64,000 nt of DNA, taken from assembly GCA_963847735.1 (NCBI GenBank), contig CAWKAV010000016.1:372001-436000 (forward strand), read 5' to 3'. The stretch is from CAWKAV01 sp963847735 (GTDB lineage Bacteria; Desulfobacterota; Desulfuromonadia; Desulfuromonadales; BM103). The notes under the pieces were generated by a model. That model searched no databases, had not been told where the DNA came from, and was given only the letters and a program-made list of their open reading frames with translations. Within the stretch, counting starts at the first letter, position 1; each line of letters starts with the position of its first letter. Made by a program: the position numbers and the translations under genes. Positions 27,022 to 35,513 of the stretch are shown one piece after another.

Positions 27022-27222
27022 TTAACCGCCCCCGACGAAGTGAATCACTTCAAGGGTGTCATCTTTTTTTAAAACCGTTGCTGTCAGTCTCTGGCGCGAT
27101 ATGATGTTGCGGTTGTGTTCGACCACAACTTGCAGGCAGTCGAGCTGCAGCTGATCAAGAAATTCCTGAATAGTGATGTCGGCCTGTATGTCACGGCGTT
27201 TGCCGTTAAAGGTAATTTCCAT
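27022..27222 (-). CDS. thiS: Sulfur carrier protein ThiS
   Basis: A 66-residue ubiquitin-like sulfur carrier. The beta-grasp sequence starts MEITFNGKRRDI and ends VIHFVGGG; the C-terminal GG is adenylated and converted to a thiocarboxylate by the ThiF partner. The extra terminal Gly is slightly unusual but still leaves a diglycine. It lies between thiF and thiG in the operon, 12 bases after the thiF stop. Confidence 0.94.
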   Translation of the reverse strand: MEITFNGKRRDIQADITIQEFLDQLQLDCLQVVVEHNRNIISRQRLTATVLKKDDTLEVIHFVGGG

Positions 27223-27234
27223 CTCTGATCCTGT

Positions 27235-28053
27235 TTATTCAATCTCTGTGACGGGGCTGTGCCCGAGCAGCAGGCGCAGTACGGCGTTGGCCTGGTGGTG
27301 TGCGGCGACCCCGACCCGGGGCGCCATCAGGCCAACGCCGGGAGCTGCCGCCGTGCAGCCGTCGCCGCATAGATAAAGGTTTTTGGCGACCTGCTGTGTC
27401 TGCACCGTATTGGCCGGGCCATAACCCGCCATGCCGGAGCCGGTCACGATGGGCCGGTCAGGAAAGCTGGCGGCAAAAGTCTCGATCAGCATGACTTTCT
27501 GCTGCGCCTGATCGAAGGCTTCAACCAGCACTTGGGCGTGCCCGAAAATCTCTGCAATATTGCCGGGCGTCAAACGCAAATGACAAGCGGTTACCCGCAT
27601 GTTCGGGTTGATGCGGGCCAGGGTATCGCGCAGGGCATAGACTTTTGGCAGGCCGATCTGGTCGATAAAAAACTGCTGCCGATTGAGGTTGGACGGCTCG
27701 ACGATATCGAAGTCTGCGATGATCAGATGACCAATACCGGTACGGGCCATTGCAATAGCGATGGCCGAGCCAAGTCCGCCGACACCGGCGATGCCGATAG
27801 TTGATCCTTTGACAGCCTCATGAACACCCGGCGTGTGGCGGGCCGTCAGAAGGGCGTCAAGTTCGTCAGCGCCAGGTACTTCGCCACGGCGGATCAGGAC
27901 GACCCGGTCACCGTTTTTTAGCAGCGTCTCCGCCGGGGCAGGAAAACCGTTTACAATCAACAGGTCAGCGTCCGCTTTGATGAGATCCTTGACCGCACCG
28001 GCAGCGGCGTTGTCTTCAAAAGTGTAATTTTGTTCGTTCACTTTGATCTGCAT
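27235..28053 (-). CDS. thiF: ThiF adenylyltransferase with an N-terminal ThiS-like domain
   Basis: E1-like enzyme that adenylates ThiS. Residues 1-55 are a ThiS-like beta-grasp domain lacking a diglycine end (ends VVLIRRGEVPG). From residue 84 the Rossmann E1 domain begins (STIGIAGVGGLGSA), with the Arg/Asn-containing EPSNLNRQQFF and IVTGSGMAGYG near the end. I chose the ATG at 28053 (MQIKVNEQNY); the open frame extends to 28095 through a regulatory hairpin. At 272 residues it matches the ThiF family-2 type I recall from Geobacter. First gene after the TPP riboswitch. Confidence 0.9.
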   Translation of the reverse strand: MQIKVNEQNYTFEDNAAAGAVKDLIKADADLLIVNGFPAPAETLLKNGDRVVLIRRGEVPGADELDALLTARHTPGVHEAVKGSTIGIAGVGGLGSAIAIAMARTGIGHLIIADFDIVEPSNLNRQQFFIDQIGLPKVYALRDTLARINPNMRVTACHLRLTPGNIAEIFGHAQVLVEAFDQAQQKVMLIETFAASFPDRPIVTGSGMAGYGPANTVQTQQVAKNLYLCGDGCTAAAPGVGLMAPRVGVAAHHQANAVLRLLLGHSPVTEIE

Positions 28054-28084
28054 AAAACACCAAGAGCCGCACATGGCGGCTCTT
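28051..28084 (-). terminator. Hairpin abutting the thiF start (riboswitch expression platform candidate)
   Basis: A perfect nine-pair stem AAGAGCCGC (28062-28070)/GCGGCTCTT (28076-28084) is followed on the minus strand by GGTGTTTT and the thiF ATG. A second small stem (ACCCG/CGGGT, 28086-28101) lies between it and the aptamer. It could be the ligand-induced terminator or could mask the ribosome site; the T run is short. Confidence 0.5.
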
Positions 28085-28107
28085 CCCGGGTCCATACCCG
28101 AAAATTG

Positions 28108-28197
28108 CGCCGCTTCCCTACGCCGGCATAATCCGGATCAGGTTCGAGGGGTCATCTGCCGCGCAGACTCTCAGTAGAAACTACTCCCCCAGGGCGT
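28108..28197 (-). promoter_or_regulatory. TPP (thiamine pyrophosphate) riboswitch
   Basis: On the minus strand the aptamer reads GGGGGAG...CTGAGAGT...GACCCCTCGAACCTGATC, then CGGATTATGCCGGCGTAGGGAAG. These are the conserved THI-box elements in correct order, including CTGAGA, GAACCTGAT and the GTAGGGAA closure. It lies about 55 bases upstream of thiF and should reduce thi operon expression when TPP is high. Confidence 0.97.
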
Positions 28198-28415
28198 TAA
28201 CTTCAATTGTCTTCAGGGATGGAGATTATCAGTCTCCATCACACCCAGTCAACAGCAAACCCGCCTTTTCGGTTGTCTTGCTGTGATGCTTCAATTAGGA
28301 TGTCCGCATCTGGAAATTATGTCTGGATGTGATGATGCGTTTTGATGCTAAACCGGATTGAGACGTTGGTCATGGTTCTGGTTGCAAACAAGTATGATTT
28401 GAAAGGATTTGGCGG

Positions 28416-28736
28416 ATGAGTATTTCCAACCGCTTTCGTGATATTGCAAAAGATGTTGCCGCGTTTCGGGAAAAGCTGAAAGATTGTGATGCCAGTGCTG
28501 ACCAGGGCGCGCGGGTTGTAAAAAAAGCCAGCAAAGGTTTGCAGGAATGGGTTGAGCCGGTCGGTGAAATTCCCCGCATGCGCCTTGAATTCGAGTTGAC
28601 GCCGATCCTGATGAAAGCCCACGACAGCCTCGATAAGGCTCGTCTTATCTTTGAGGAGGTAGAGGGCCTTGATGCCCAGGCTGATGAGGCCTGGGAGCTG
28701 CAGCAGAAAATCTATCGACTACTGAATGACCTTTAA
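28416..28736 (+). CDS. Small helical protein of unknown function
   Basis: 106 residues, highly charged, predicted almost wholly helical, with no signal peptide, membrane segment or cysteine pair. The N-terminal half (RDIAKDVAAFREKLKDCD) and the C-terminal half (SLDKARLIFEEVEGLDAQAD) have heptad-like spacing, so a coiled coil or helical bundle is likely. GGATTTGGCGG upstream gives only a modest ribosome site. Isolated between the thi operon (divergent) and a two-component pair (convergent). I do not recognise a family. Confidence 0.6.
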   Translation: MSISNRFRDIAKDVAAFREKLKDCDASADQGARVVKKASKGLQEWVEPVGEIPRMRLEFELTPILMKAHDSLDKARLIFEEVEGLDAQADEAWELQQKIYRLLNDL

Positions 28737-28973
28737 CTGTCGCTGGTCAAATTCCACCGGATACGCCGCACAAGTCCAGTCCCGGTGATAGCGGCGCCCC
28801 CCCTCTTATAATCAAACAATCCGCTTTATTTGCTGTTGCGTTCTCCGGGTTGCACTCAGACACTCCCCGCCCACCTGTGTGAGCAACCCAAACCTGAGCA
28901 CCGTTGATTTGTGTATGCAAGCGGCCTCAGATTTGAGCGCTGTCAGGACAATCAGATAACAATAAGCCGCCCT

Positions 28974-30341
28974 TCAATCTATATCTCTCTTGTTGATGCC
29001 ATATTTTTTCAGCTTGCGGTAGATGGTTGCCATGTTCATGCCCGCTTCTGCTGCGGCTTCCTCAACATTGCTGCCATGCTTGCGCAGCAGGCGGGTGAGG
29101 TAGTCGGTTTCGAAACTTCCCAGGGCTGATGAATAGTCCGCGTGATTCGCAATTTGTCCCGAAGGACCGGCTGAGATCAGTTGCGACAACTCCGGCAGGC
29201 CAATGTAGTTGCCACTGGAGATGGTCATGGCCGCTTCGATGACATTGCAGAGCTGGCGAATATTGCCGGGCCACTCGAAGGCACAGAAGGCCTGCATGGC
29301 TTCCGGTGTCAGGCCGTTAAAGCCGGTGCCGAACTTGGCGTTCTGCTTACGGATGAAATGGGCCGCCAGCAGCGGGATGTCTTCCTTGCGGTCGCGCAAT
29401 GGCGGCAGGTGCAGGTTGATGACGTTGAGACGATAGTAAAGATCTTCGCGGAAAGTGCCGGCAGCAACGTCGGCAGTCAGATCGGAGTTGGTGGCCGAGA
29501 TAATGCGCACATCGACTTTGGTGGGGGAGGTGTCGCCAAGGCGAAGAAACTCCTGCTCCTGCAGAAACCGCAGCAGGGTCTTCTGCGTATTGAGTGACAG
29601 GTTGCCGACCTCGTCGAGGAATAGAGTCCCGCCATTAGCTGCCTCAAGCAGCCCTTTGCGGTTTTCAGCCGCCCCGGTAAAAGCGCCTTTACGGTAGCCG
29701 AAGAGTTCACTTTCCAGGATGTTTTCCGGCAGCGCTCCGCAGTTGAGGGCGACAAAGCGATGGTTGCGGCGGCCAGAGTTGTGGTGTATGGCCTGGGCGA
29801 TCAGTTCCTTGCCGGTGCCAGACTCTCCTGTGATCAATGCTGAGGTGTCACGCACGGCGACCTTGGCGACCTTTTCGAGCAGAGTCCGAATGGTTTGTGA
29901 GGTGCCGATGATGTTTTCGAATTTAAATTGTCCCGACAATTCGTCGCGCAACTCACGGTTTTCCGACACCAGTTCGTGATGCTGCAGAGCATTCTTAACC
30001 CGGTAGGTGAGTTCGTCAGGTTCGAACGGCTTGGTCAGCATGTCGTAGGCACCCCGCCGCAGGGCCTGGATCGACATCTCGACCGTGGCATAGGCCGTGA
30101 TCATGATGACCGGCACCTCGGGGTCGCGGTTGCGCACGTGCTGCAGCACTTCAAGGCCGTCCATCTCCGGCATCTTGATATCACTGATGATCAGGTCATA
30201 ATCACCGGCACTGAATTCGGCAACCGCCTGAACCGGCCTGGTAAAACTCTTGACCTGGTAGCCCTGATCCTTGAGCACCGCTTCCATCATGCGACAGAGG
30301 CCAACTTCATTATCGATCAACATGATGCGCTGAGACGCCAT
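28974..30341 (-). CDS. Sigma-54-dependent response regulator (NtrC family)
   Basis: A transcriptional activator: receiver domain with phospho-acceptor Asp54 (IISDIKMPEMDG), AAA+ domain with Walker A GESGTGKE (about 168-175), the sigma-54-contacting GAFTGA loop intact, Walker B GGTLFLDEVG, and a C-terminal Fis-type helix-turn-helix (EEAAAEAGMNMATIYRKLKKYGI). The length of 455 residues is typical. Its ATG shares one base with the stop of the upstream sensor kinase gene (TGATG), so the pair is translationally coupled. Target genes are not visible from this site. Confidence 0.95.
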   Translation of the reverse strand: MASQRIMLIDNEVGLCRMMEAVLKDQGYQVKSFTRPVQAVAEFSAGDYDLIISDIKMPEMDGLEVLQHVRNRDPEVPVIMITAYATVEMSIQALRRGAYDMLTKPFEPDELTYRVKNALQHHELVSENRELRDELSGQFKFENIIGTSQTIRTLLEKVAKVAVRDTSALITGESGTGKELIAQAIHHNSGRRNHRFVALNCGALPENILESELFGYRKGAFTGAAENRKGLLEAANGGTLFLDEVGNLSLNTQKTLLRFLQEQEFLRLGDTSPTKVDVRIISATNSDLTADVAAGTFREDLYYRLNVINLHLPPLRDRKEDIPLLAAHFIRKQNAKFGTGFNGLTPEAMQAFCAFEWPGNIRQLCNVIEAAMTISSGNYIGLPELSQLISAGPSGQIANHADYSSALGSFETDYLTRLLRKHGSNVEEAAAEAGMNMATIYRKLKKYGINKRDID

Positions 30342-32305
30342 CAGAATTCCTCCCGTACGAGCGGTAGCCGGATGGTGACCGCCGTTCCCTGGTTGAGACA
30401 GCTGGCCATCCGGATGCTGCCGTGGTGCTGCTCGATGATCTGCCTGGTGATTGCCAGACCAAGGCCAGTGCCGCGATCCTTGGTTGTGTAAAAGGGTTCG
30501 AAAATGCGTTCGAGATCAGCTTCGTCGATGCCGTTGCCGGTGTCGGCGAAGGTCATGATGGCGTCGTCCTCTTCTCGGCAGGTTTTGACGGTGAGCTGGC
30601 CGCCGGAGGTCATGGCGGCCCCGGCGTTGAGAATCAGGTTGATGGCCACCTGGCGAATCTGGTCGGCGTCGATCATCAGCCGGGGCAGATCGTCGGCGAA
30701 ATCCTTGACCACCTGTACGCCGTGCATGTCGGTATGATTAGCCGCAAAGTTGACGATCTGATCGAGCAGCTGATTGAGGTCGGTCTCGGCAAATTCCGGC
30801 CGGGGTGTGCGTGCGTAATTAAGCAGGTCCTGAACGATCTTCTTGCAGCGTTTGCTCTCGCGCTTGATCTCGTGAATGAAGTGGTAATGGGGATCCTCCG
30901 GGTCGAGTTTGTTCTCGAGATAGCCAGCATAGCCGAGGATGACGCCGAGCGGGTTGTTGATTTCGTGGGCGACTCCCGAGGACAGAATGCCCAGCGACGC
31001 CATCTTACCCTGCTGGGCGAGGCTGGCTTCAAGCTCTCGGTTGTTTTGCAGGTTGCAGGTCATGCGGTTGAAGGTGACCGCCAACTCTCCCAGCTCGTCG
31101 CGGCTGGTGACCTCCATCTGTCGCTGGAACTGGCCGCGCTTGATGTCGCGAATGACCGAAGTCATATGCCGGATTGGATCGGAGAGTACTTTGGCAGCGT
31201 AAAAGACCATGATGATAGAGAGAGAGCCGACCAGGATGGAAATCACCCCGAGGCTGCTGAGAATCCGGCTCTTGATCAGGTTGGCCTCCTGGTAAAATTC
31301 ATCTTCGTAGGAGCCGACGGCCACGATCCAGTCCCAGGGTTGGTAATAAAGATAGCGGACGATCTTGCGGCGTGGCTGATCCTCTCCAGGATTCTGCCAG
31401 GGGTAGTGAATCCAGCCCTCGCGCAGCTTGCACATCTGCTCTATGAAGGGGATGCCGTCCGAGTCCCTTGAGGCAAAAATGTTCTGCCCTTCGGCTTCCG
31501 GATGGATGGTCAGATTGCCCTTGCGGTCCATGCAATAGATATAACCGGACCGGCCGACCCGTTTGGCCTTGATCCGGGTTTTGAGTTCAGCAAAGGCCTG
31601 GCGTTCGGCGGCCGGGTTCTCATAGGTTTCGTCAAGGTAGCCGCCGGCGGCGATGATCCAGTCCCAGGGTTTATAGTAACGGTAGACCACCATCTTCTGG
31701 CGGGGGGCGATGTCACCAAGTTCGGCGTTACGCCAGGGGTAGACGATCGTCAGGAGCTGGTCGGGTGCGGCCATGGTCGCGGCCTTGCACATCGCGCGAA
31801 TGAACTGCCTGCCATCCTCGTCCTTCTCGTCGTAGACGTTTTCCCCCTCCCTGGCGATATGCACGGCAAGATCACCTTTGCTGGTCATCGCGTAGATATA
31901 GCCGGTCTCACCGACCTGGACTCTTTTCAGGGCGCTGCTCGCTGCTCTCTGCGCGCTTTCCAGGTCAATTTCACCATTCGTATGCAACCTGTTCTGTGCT
32001 TCAACCATGCTGTAGGCAAGATTGGTCAGGCTGGACAACTCCTGTTCGGTAGTGGCTTTCTTGTCTGCACGGTAGACTTGGAACTGCTGGTTATGCGAGT
32101 CGAGGAGGTCGATGGTGAATGCCGCGAGGTGGTCGAGGTCATCCTTGCTGGTCTGGGTTATGCCGAGATATGCCTGACGGAAGCCGATCCAGCCGACCAC
32201 CGTGCCGACCGCGAAAAGTGGGATCAGCACCAGTGGCAGAACGACCACAGTCATCTTCCAGCGGATTTTGAGATTGTTGACGAATTTGAACATATGCTGG
32301 CCCAT
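30341..32305 (-). CDS. Sensor histidine kinase with tandem periplasmic Cache-type domains
   Basis: Membrane sensor partnered with the NtrC-type regulator just downstream. TM1 is near residues 16-40. Two similar sensing repeats follow: GETGYIYAMTSKGDL...YKPWDWIIAAGGY (about 133-235) and GRSGYIYCMDRKGNL...YQPWDWIVAVGSY (about 250-350). Then come TM2 (about 357-378), HAMP, the phospho-His in SGVAHEINNPLG, and HATPase_c with N, G1 (DTGNGI) and G2 (GTGLGLA) boxes. Cache_2-like repeats usually bind small carboxylates or amino acids. The start could be the ATG at 32305 or four codons later. Confidence 0.93.
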   Translation of the reverse strand: MGQHMFKFVNNLKIRWKMTVVVLPLVLIPLFAVGTVVGWIGFRQAYLGITQTSKDDLDHLAAFTIDLLDSHNQQFQVYRADKKATTEQELSSLTNLAYSMVEAQNRLHTNGEIDLESAQRAASSALKRVQVGETGYIYAMTSKGDLAVHIAREGENVYDEKDEDGRQFIRAMCKAATMAAPDQLLTIVYPWRNAELGDIAPRQKMVVYRYYKPWDWIIAAGGYLDETYENPAAERQAFAELKTRIKAKRVGRSGYIYCMDRKGNLTIHPEAEGQNIFASRDSDGIPFIEQMCKLREGWIHYPWQNPGEDQPRRKIVRYLYYQPWDWIVAVGSYEDEFYQEANLIKSRILSSLGVISILVGSLSIIMVFYAAKVLSDPIRHMTSVIRDIKRGQFQRQMEVTSRDELGELAVTFNRMTCNLQNNRELEASLAQQGKMASLGILSSGVAHEINNPLGVILGYAGYLENKLDPEDPHYHFIHEIKRESKRCKKIVQDLLNYARTPRPEFAETDLNQLLDQIVNFAANHTDMHGVQVVKDFADDLPRLMIDADQIRQVAINLILNAGAAMTSGGQLTVKTCREEDDAIMTFADTGNGIDEADLERIFEPFYTTKDRGTGLGLAITRQIIEQHHGSIRMASCLNQGTAVTIRLPLVREEF

Positions 32306-32546
32306 AAACGCATTAACTCTTATTCAGAAACCTGGCGATTATGCTGTTTACGTGATGAAAAAGCAAGGATGGTATAGCACGGAAGCAGTAAGGGCAGGGG
32401 GAGGGTCCTGGGTTCAGGGATAAATCAATAAAATGCAGTGATCTGGACTTGGGCTGGCAGACATTGATTGGTTTTGCTCCACGAGTACAACTCTCTCTAT
32501 GTGTCCAATAAATCTCTGGACAAAAAACTTTATACCCCATTGATTT

Positions 32547-34091
32547 CTAGTCGCAAAAGTTCCGCCAAGAAGGATGGTTCTGATCTGGGTCAATCAGTTC
32601 GGTACGATTCTCAAATGAATAATTCGTCAACAAGGTCGCAATCTCCTGTTGAAGATTTGCCAGGCTGCCACTGATCCGCCCTCTATCGAATCCTCTCTCG
32701 CCAAGTTTCAATACCAGGTCCATAGCAACAATACGACTGACCACTTGTCCCAACTCAACCAGTTTACGCTGCGACATCGCCGTACTGAGCTCAAAATTAA
32801 CCATATCCTTCACCAGGCCACTAGCGCGGTGCGTCAGATCAAAATTATTTAAATACCGGAACAGATTCTTCTCCTTGGAAACTTTCATCTGCTTGAGCAA
32901 TGTTTCGGAAATCTGCGCGTAGAGAATATCGTTCGAACCTTCGAAAATCTGGAACGGGCGACTGTCAACGACTGCGCGGCCAGCAAAATGATCCAGCCGG
33001 TAACCTTTGGCACCGACAAGCTGTAACAACGATTGAGAGGCCTCCTGCATCAGATCAGTGACACAAGTCTTGATAGCGTTGGCTTCCAAGCCATGTGTTG
33101 CCAGGTTAACACTAAGACTGGCACGCTCGCAGGTATTGACGCACATCGCCGAACAAATGGTGCACGCCGACTGAATTTTTGATAAACGGGCCTGAACCTG
33201 ATCGTAGCTTTGCAGGTTCTTGCCACCCACCAACCTATCACGGCAATGGCTGGTCGCCTCGTCATGAATGCGCGTCAGGAAGCCCATCGCCATCGCTGGA
33301 AAATTCATGCGGCTACGGTGCAGGATGTCGAGCATCATTTTGATTCCCGTGCTATGTGGCACCAAACGATGCGAAGCAGGCACGACAACATCGATAAGAT
33401 TGCGACCATAGGGGATCATGTAAAGGCCAAGGTTATGGAACTTTTCTTCAACAACAATCCTCTGGTCCGGGGCGTTGGTATCACAGATAAAAAAATCAAT
33501 ATCACGGGTAAGCACTTGCGCTGGGCTCAATTGGCGGGCTGTGAGCAGCCAGTAATCAGCCCACCCTGTTAACCCAGCCCAGTGCTTGGTGCCCTTGATA
33601 TGGCAGTGATGACCCTGCTCGGACCAGGAACTCTGCATATGCAGCGCATCACTGCCATAATCCGGCTCTGTGATCATAAGGCCACCCATCTTCCGGTTCT
33701 GTACAAAATCAGCGAGCACGGCCACTTTGGCTGCGCTCTGGCCATACTTGGTAACAGGTTGAATGAAAAGCGCCCAATTGATACCAAATATCAGCGACAA
33801 AGCGATGGATTCATAGGACGCGGCCTCAACTAAGGCGACTCCTTCCTGGAGGTGCCCGCCTCGCCCGCCCTGTTCGACCGGGATAAATGTCGTGAATGGA
33901 TTACAGGCCATGATGTCCCGCAATACATAGGGCGGAAGACCGCGGGTGACACTCAGTTGATTGATATCTTCCCGGGATCGGAAGACGTTTTCCAGGTTTG
34001 ACTTGAAGGTTTTTAGGAGTATTGGAAAAGGGGTGGAGATGTTGACCTGTTCGGGTCTTGCGGATATGTGCTTCGAATCAGCTGGTTGCAT
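32547..34091 (-). CDS. Acyl-CoA dehydrogenase family protein
   Basis: A flavoprotein of the ACAD superfamily, 514 residues, longer than the 380-residue core because of N- and C-terminal extensions. MITEPDYGSDALHM (flavin-proximal), IKGTKHWAGLTG and the C-terminal RPFQIFEGSNDILYAQI region with the usual catalytic-base position are visible. Monocistronic, with no ETF, thiolase or CoA ligase gene nearby. Its base composition looks less GC-rich than the neighbouring genes, which suggests recent acquisition. The substrate is unknown; an acyl-ACP or non-ribosomal substrate is possible. Confidence 0.82.
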   Translation of the reverse strand: MQPADSKHISARPEQVNISTPFPILLKTFKSNLENVFRSREDINQLSVTRGLPPYVLRDIMACNPFTTFIPVEQGGRGGHLQEGVALVEAASYESIALSLIFGINWALFIQPVTKYGQSAAKVAVLADFVQNRKMGGLMITEPDYGSDALHMQSSWSEQGHHCHIKGTKHWAGLTGWADYWLLTARQLSPAQVLTRDIDFFICDTNAPDQRIVVEEKFHNLGLYMIPYGRNLIDVVVPASHRLVPHSTGIKMMLDILHRSRMNFPAMAMGFLTRIHDEATSHCRDRLVGGKNLQSYDQVQARLSKIQSACTICSAMCVNTCERASLSVNLATHGLEANAIKTCVTDLMQEASQSLLQLVGAKGYRLDHFAGRAVVDSRPFQIFEGSNDILYAQISETLLKQMKVSKEKNLFRYLNNFDLTHRASGLVKDMVNFELSTAMSQRKLVELGQVVSRIVAMDLVLKLGERGFDRGRISGSLANLQQEIATLLTNYSFENRTELIDPDQNHPSWRNFCD

Positions 34092-34372
34092 TGATCATGT
34101 CCTAAGGTGGAAAGGGAAATAATTTTCTCACATCATTGTATCTCGGTTCACCTCATCTTCAATGTTAAGGAAGAGCCGTTGTGCTTTGGGCTCTTAAATG
34201 ATAGGAATTTGTTTTTGATGAGTCGTCGCAACCCGGTCATGAAAAACCCCTCCTGAAGGAATTTACCACCCCGAATTGGCTGCTTATCTCTTCTGGCCCA
34301 TGCCCACACCATGTCAAATCCGAACGACATACAAAAAGATTATTTCTTTACCCGTGAGCTCTTACACTCAAT

Positions 34373-35494
34373 CTAATAAAGCTCGTACTTCAACAACCGG
34401 CACTCAATAGGGCCGTTGTAAAGCACGATGCGTTTAGAGGCTTTGAGGCCGACGCGCTTGGCGAGGGCGAGGTTGCCGGTAAAGATCCAGGCGGTCCAGC
34501 CTTTCCATTGCTGTTTGAAGGTGTCGCCGATTTTGCGGTAGAAGGCTTCGAGTTCTTCTTCTTCACCGAGACGTTCCCCGTAGGGGGGGTTGCAGATCAG
34601 GGTGCCGTGGTCTGCCGGGGGTTCCAGCTTGGCAAAATCACTGTAAAACCAGCGGATTTGCTTGCCGACTCCCGAATTTTCTGCATTGCGCCTGGCCAGG
34701 TCGACCGCACGCTGGTTGCGGTCGCTGCCGAAGATCAGGTTGGCCGGAAGCGTGCTTTGCAACTGCTCGGCATCCTCGAGTAATTCCTGCCAGAGCGGGG
34801 CATCGAAGTTGAGCCAGCGCTGAAAGCCAAAGTTCGGGGACAGCAGGCCGGGGGCCGTGTTGCTGGCGAGCAGAGCGGCTTCAAGCGGCAGGCTGCCCGA
34901 GCCGCACATGGGGTCGACAAAGTGAGTTTTCTGGTCCCAGCCGGTCAGTGCTACAAGCCCTGCGGCCAGTGTTTCCTTGAGTGGCGCAATGGTCGGGTCG
35001 CGGCGATAGCCACGTCGATGCAGGCCGGTTCCGGCCAAATCGAGGCTGATCGTACAGTGGTTTCTGGCCAGGTGCAGGTTGATGCGCAGGTCGGGGTCTT
35101 TCGGGTCAACGTTCGGTCGCTGGCCGCAACGGTCCCTGAGTTTGTCGACGATGGCATCCTTGGTTTTCAAGGCTGCAAAGCGGGAGTGGGTGATTTCCGA
35201 ATCGCGCAGGTTGGCATCCACGGCCAGAGTCATGACCGGGGTCAGAAACTCCTGCCAATCGAGGGCGTAGACACCGTCGTAAAGAGCTTCCTGGGAGGGG
35301 CAGGGGAAGCTGGCGATCGGCTGGAGAACCCGGTTGGCGGTGCGCAACCAAAGACAGGCCCGATAACCGTCTGCCGGGGAGCCGCTGAAGTTGACACCAC
35401 CATTGGCTGGGACAACGTCACGGGCGCCCAGGATTGTCAGCTCTGCAGCCAGAACTTCTTCCAGGCCTTTGGTTGTCGTAGCAAAAAACTTCAT
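34373..35494 (-). CDS. THUMP-domain class I SAM-dependent RNA methyltransferase
   Basis: An rRNA guanine-N2 methyltransferase of the RlmL N-terminal/YpsC type. An N-terminal ferredoxin-like/THUMP region (MKFFATTTKGLEEVLAAEL to about 155) is followed by the Rossmann methyltransferase: SAM motif DPMCGSGSLPLEA (near 187), FGSDRNQRAVDLARRNAE (motif II) and the catalytic NPPYGERLG (motif IV). I chose the ATG at 35494 (MKFFATT), with GAAGGT before it, over an upstream in-frame start at 35536. About 373 residues is normal. Confidence 0.92.
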   Translation of the reverse strand: MKFFATTTKGLEEVLAAELTILGARDVVPANGGVNFSGSPADGYRACLWLRTANRVLQPIASFPCPSQEALYDGVYALDWQEFLTPVMTLAVDANLRDSEITHSRFAALKTKDAIVDKLRDRCGQRPNVDPKDPDLRINLHLARNHCTISLDLAGTGLHRRGYRRDPTIAPLKETLAAGLVALTGWDQKTHFVDPMCGSGSLPLEAALLASNTAPGLLSPNFGFQRWLNFDAPLWQELLEDAEQLQSTLPANLIFGSDRNQRAVDLARRNAENSGVGKQIRWFYSDFAKLEPPADHGTLICNPPYGERLGEEEELEAFYRKIGDTFKQQWKGWTAWIFTGNLALAKRVGLKASKRIVLYNGPIECRLLKYELY

Positions 35495-35513
35495 CGGTGA
35501 CCTTCTATAAATG

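Noticed and set aside
28141..28150. GGTTCGA-like T-arm suggesting a tRNA
   Set aside because: It is part of the TPP riboswitch; no acceptor stem or anticodon arm surrounds it.
30422..31471. A 349-codon plus-strand open frame antisense to the two-Cache kinase
   Set aside because: Low-complexity Val/Asp/Gly composition typical of an antisense shadow.
34148..34330. A 60-codon minus-strand frame between the acyl-CoA dehydrogenase and methyltransferase genes
   Set aside because: No ribosome site or recognisable sequence, and it is short enough to be chance.
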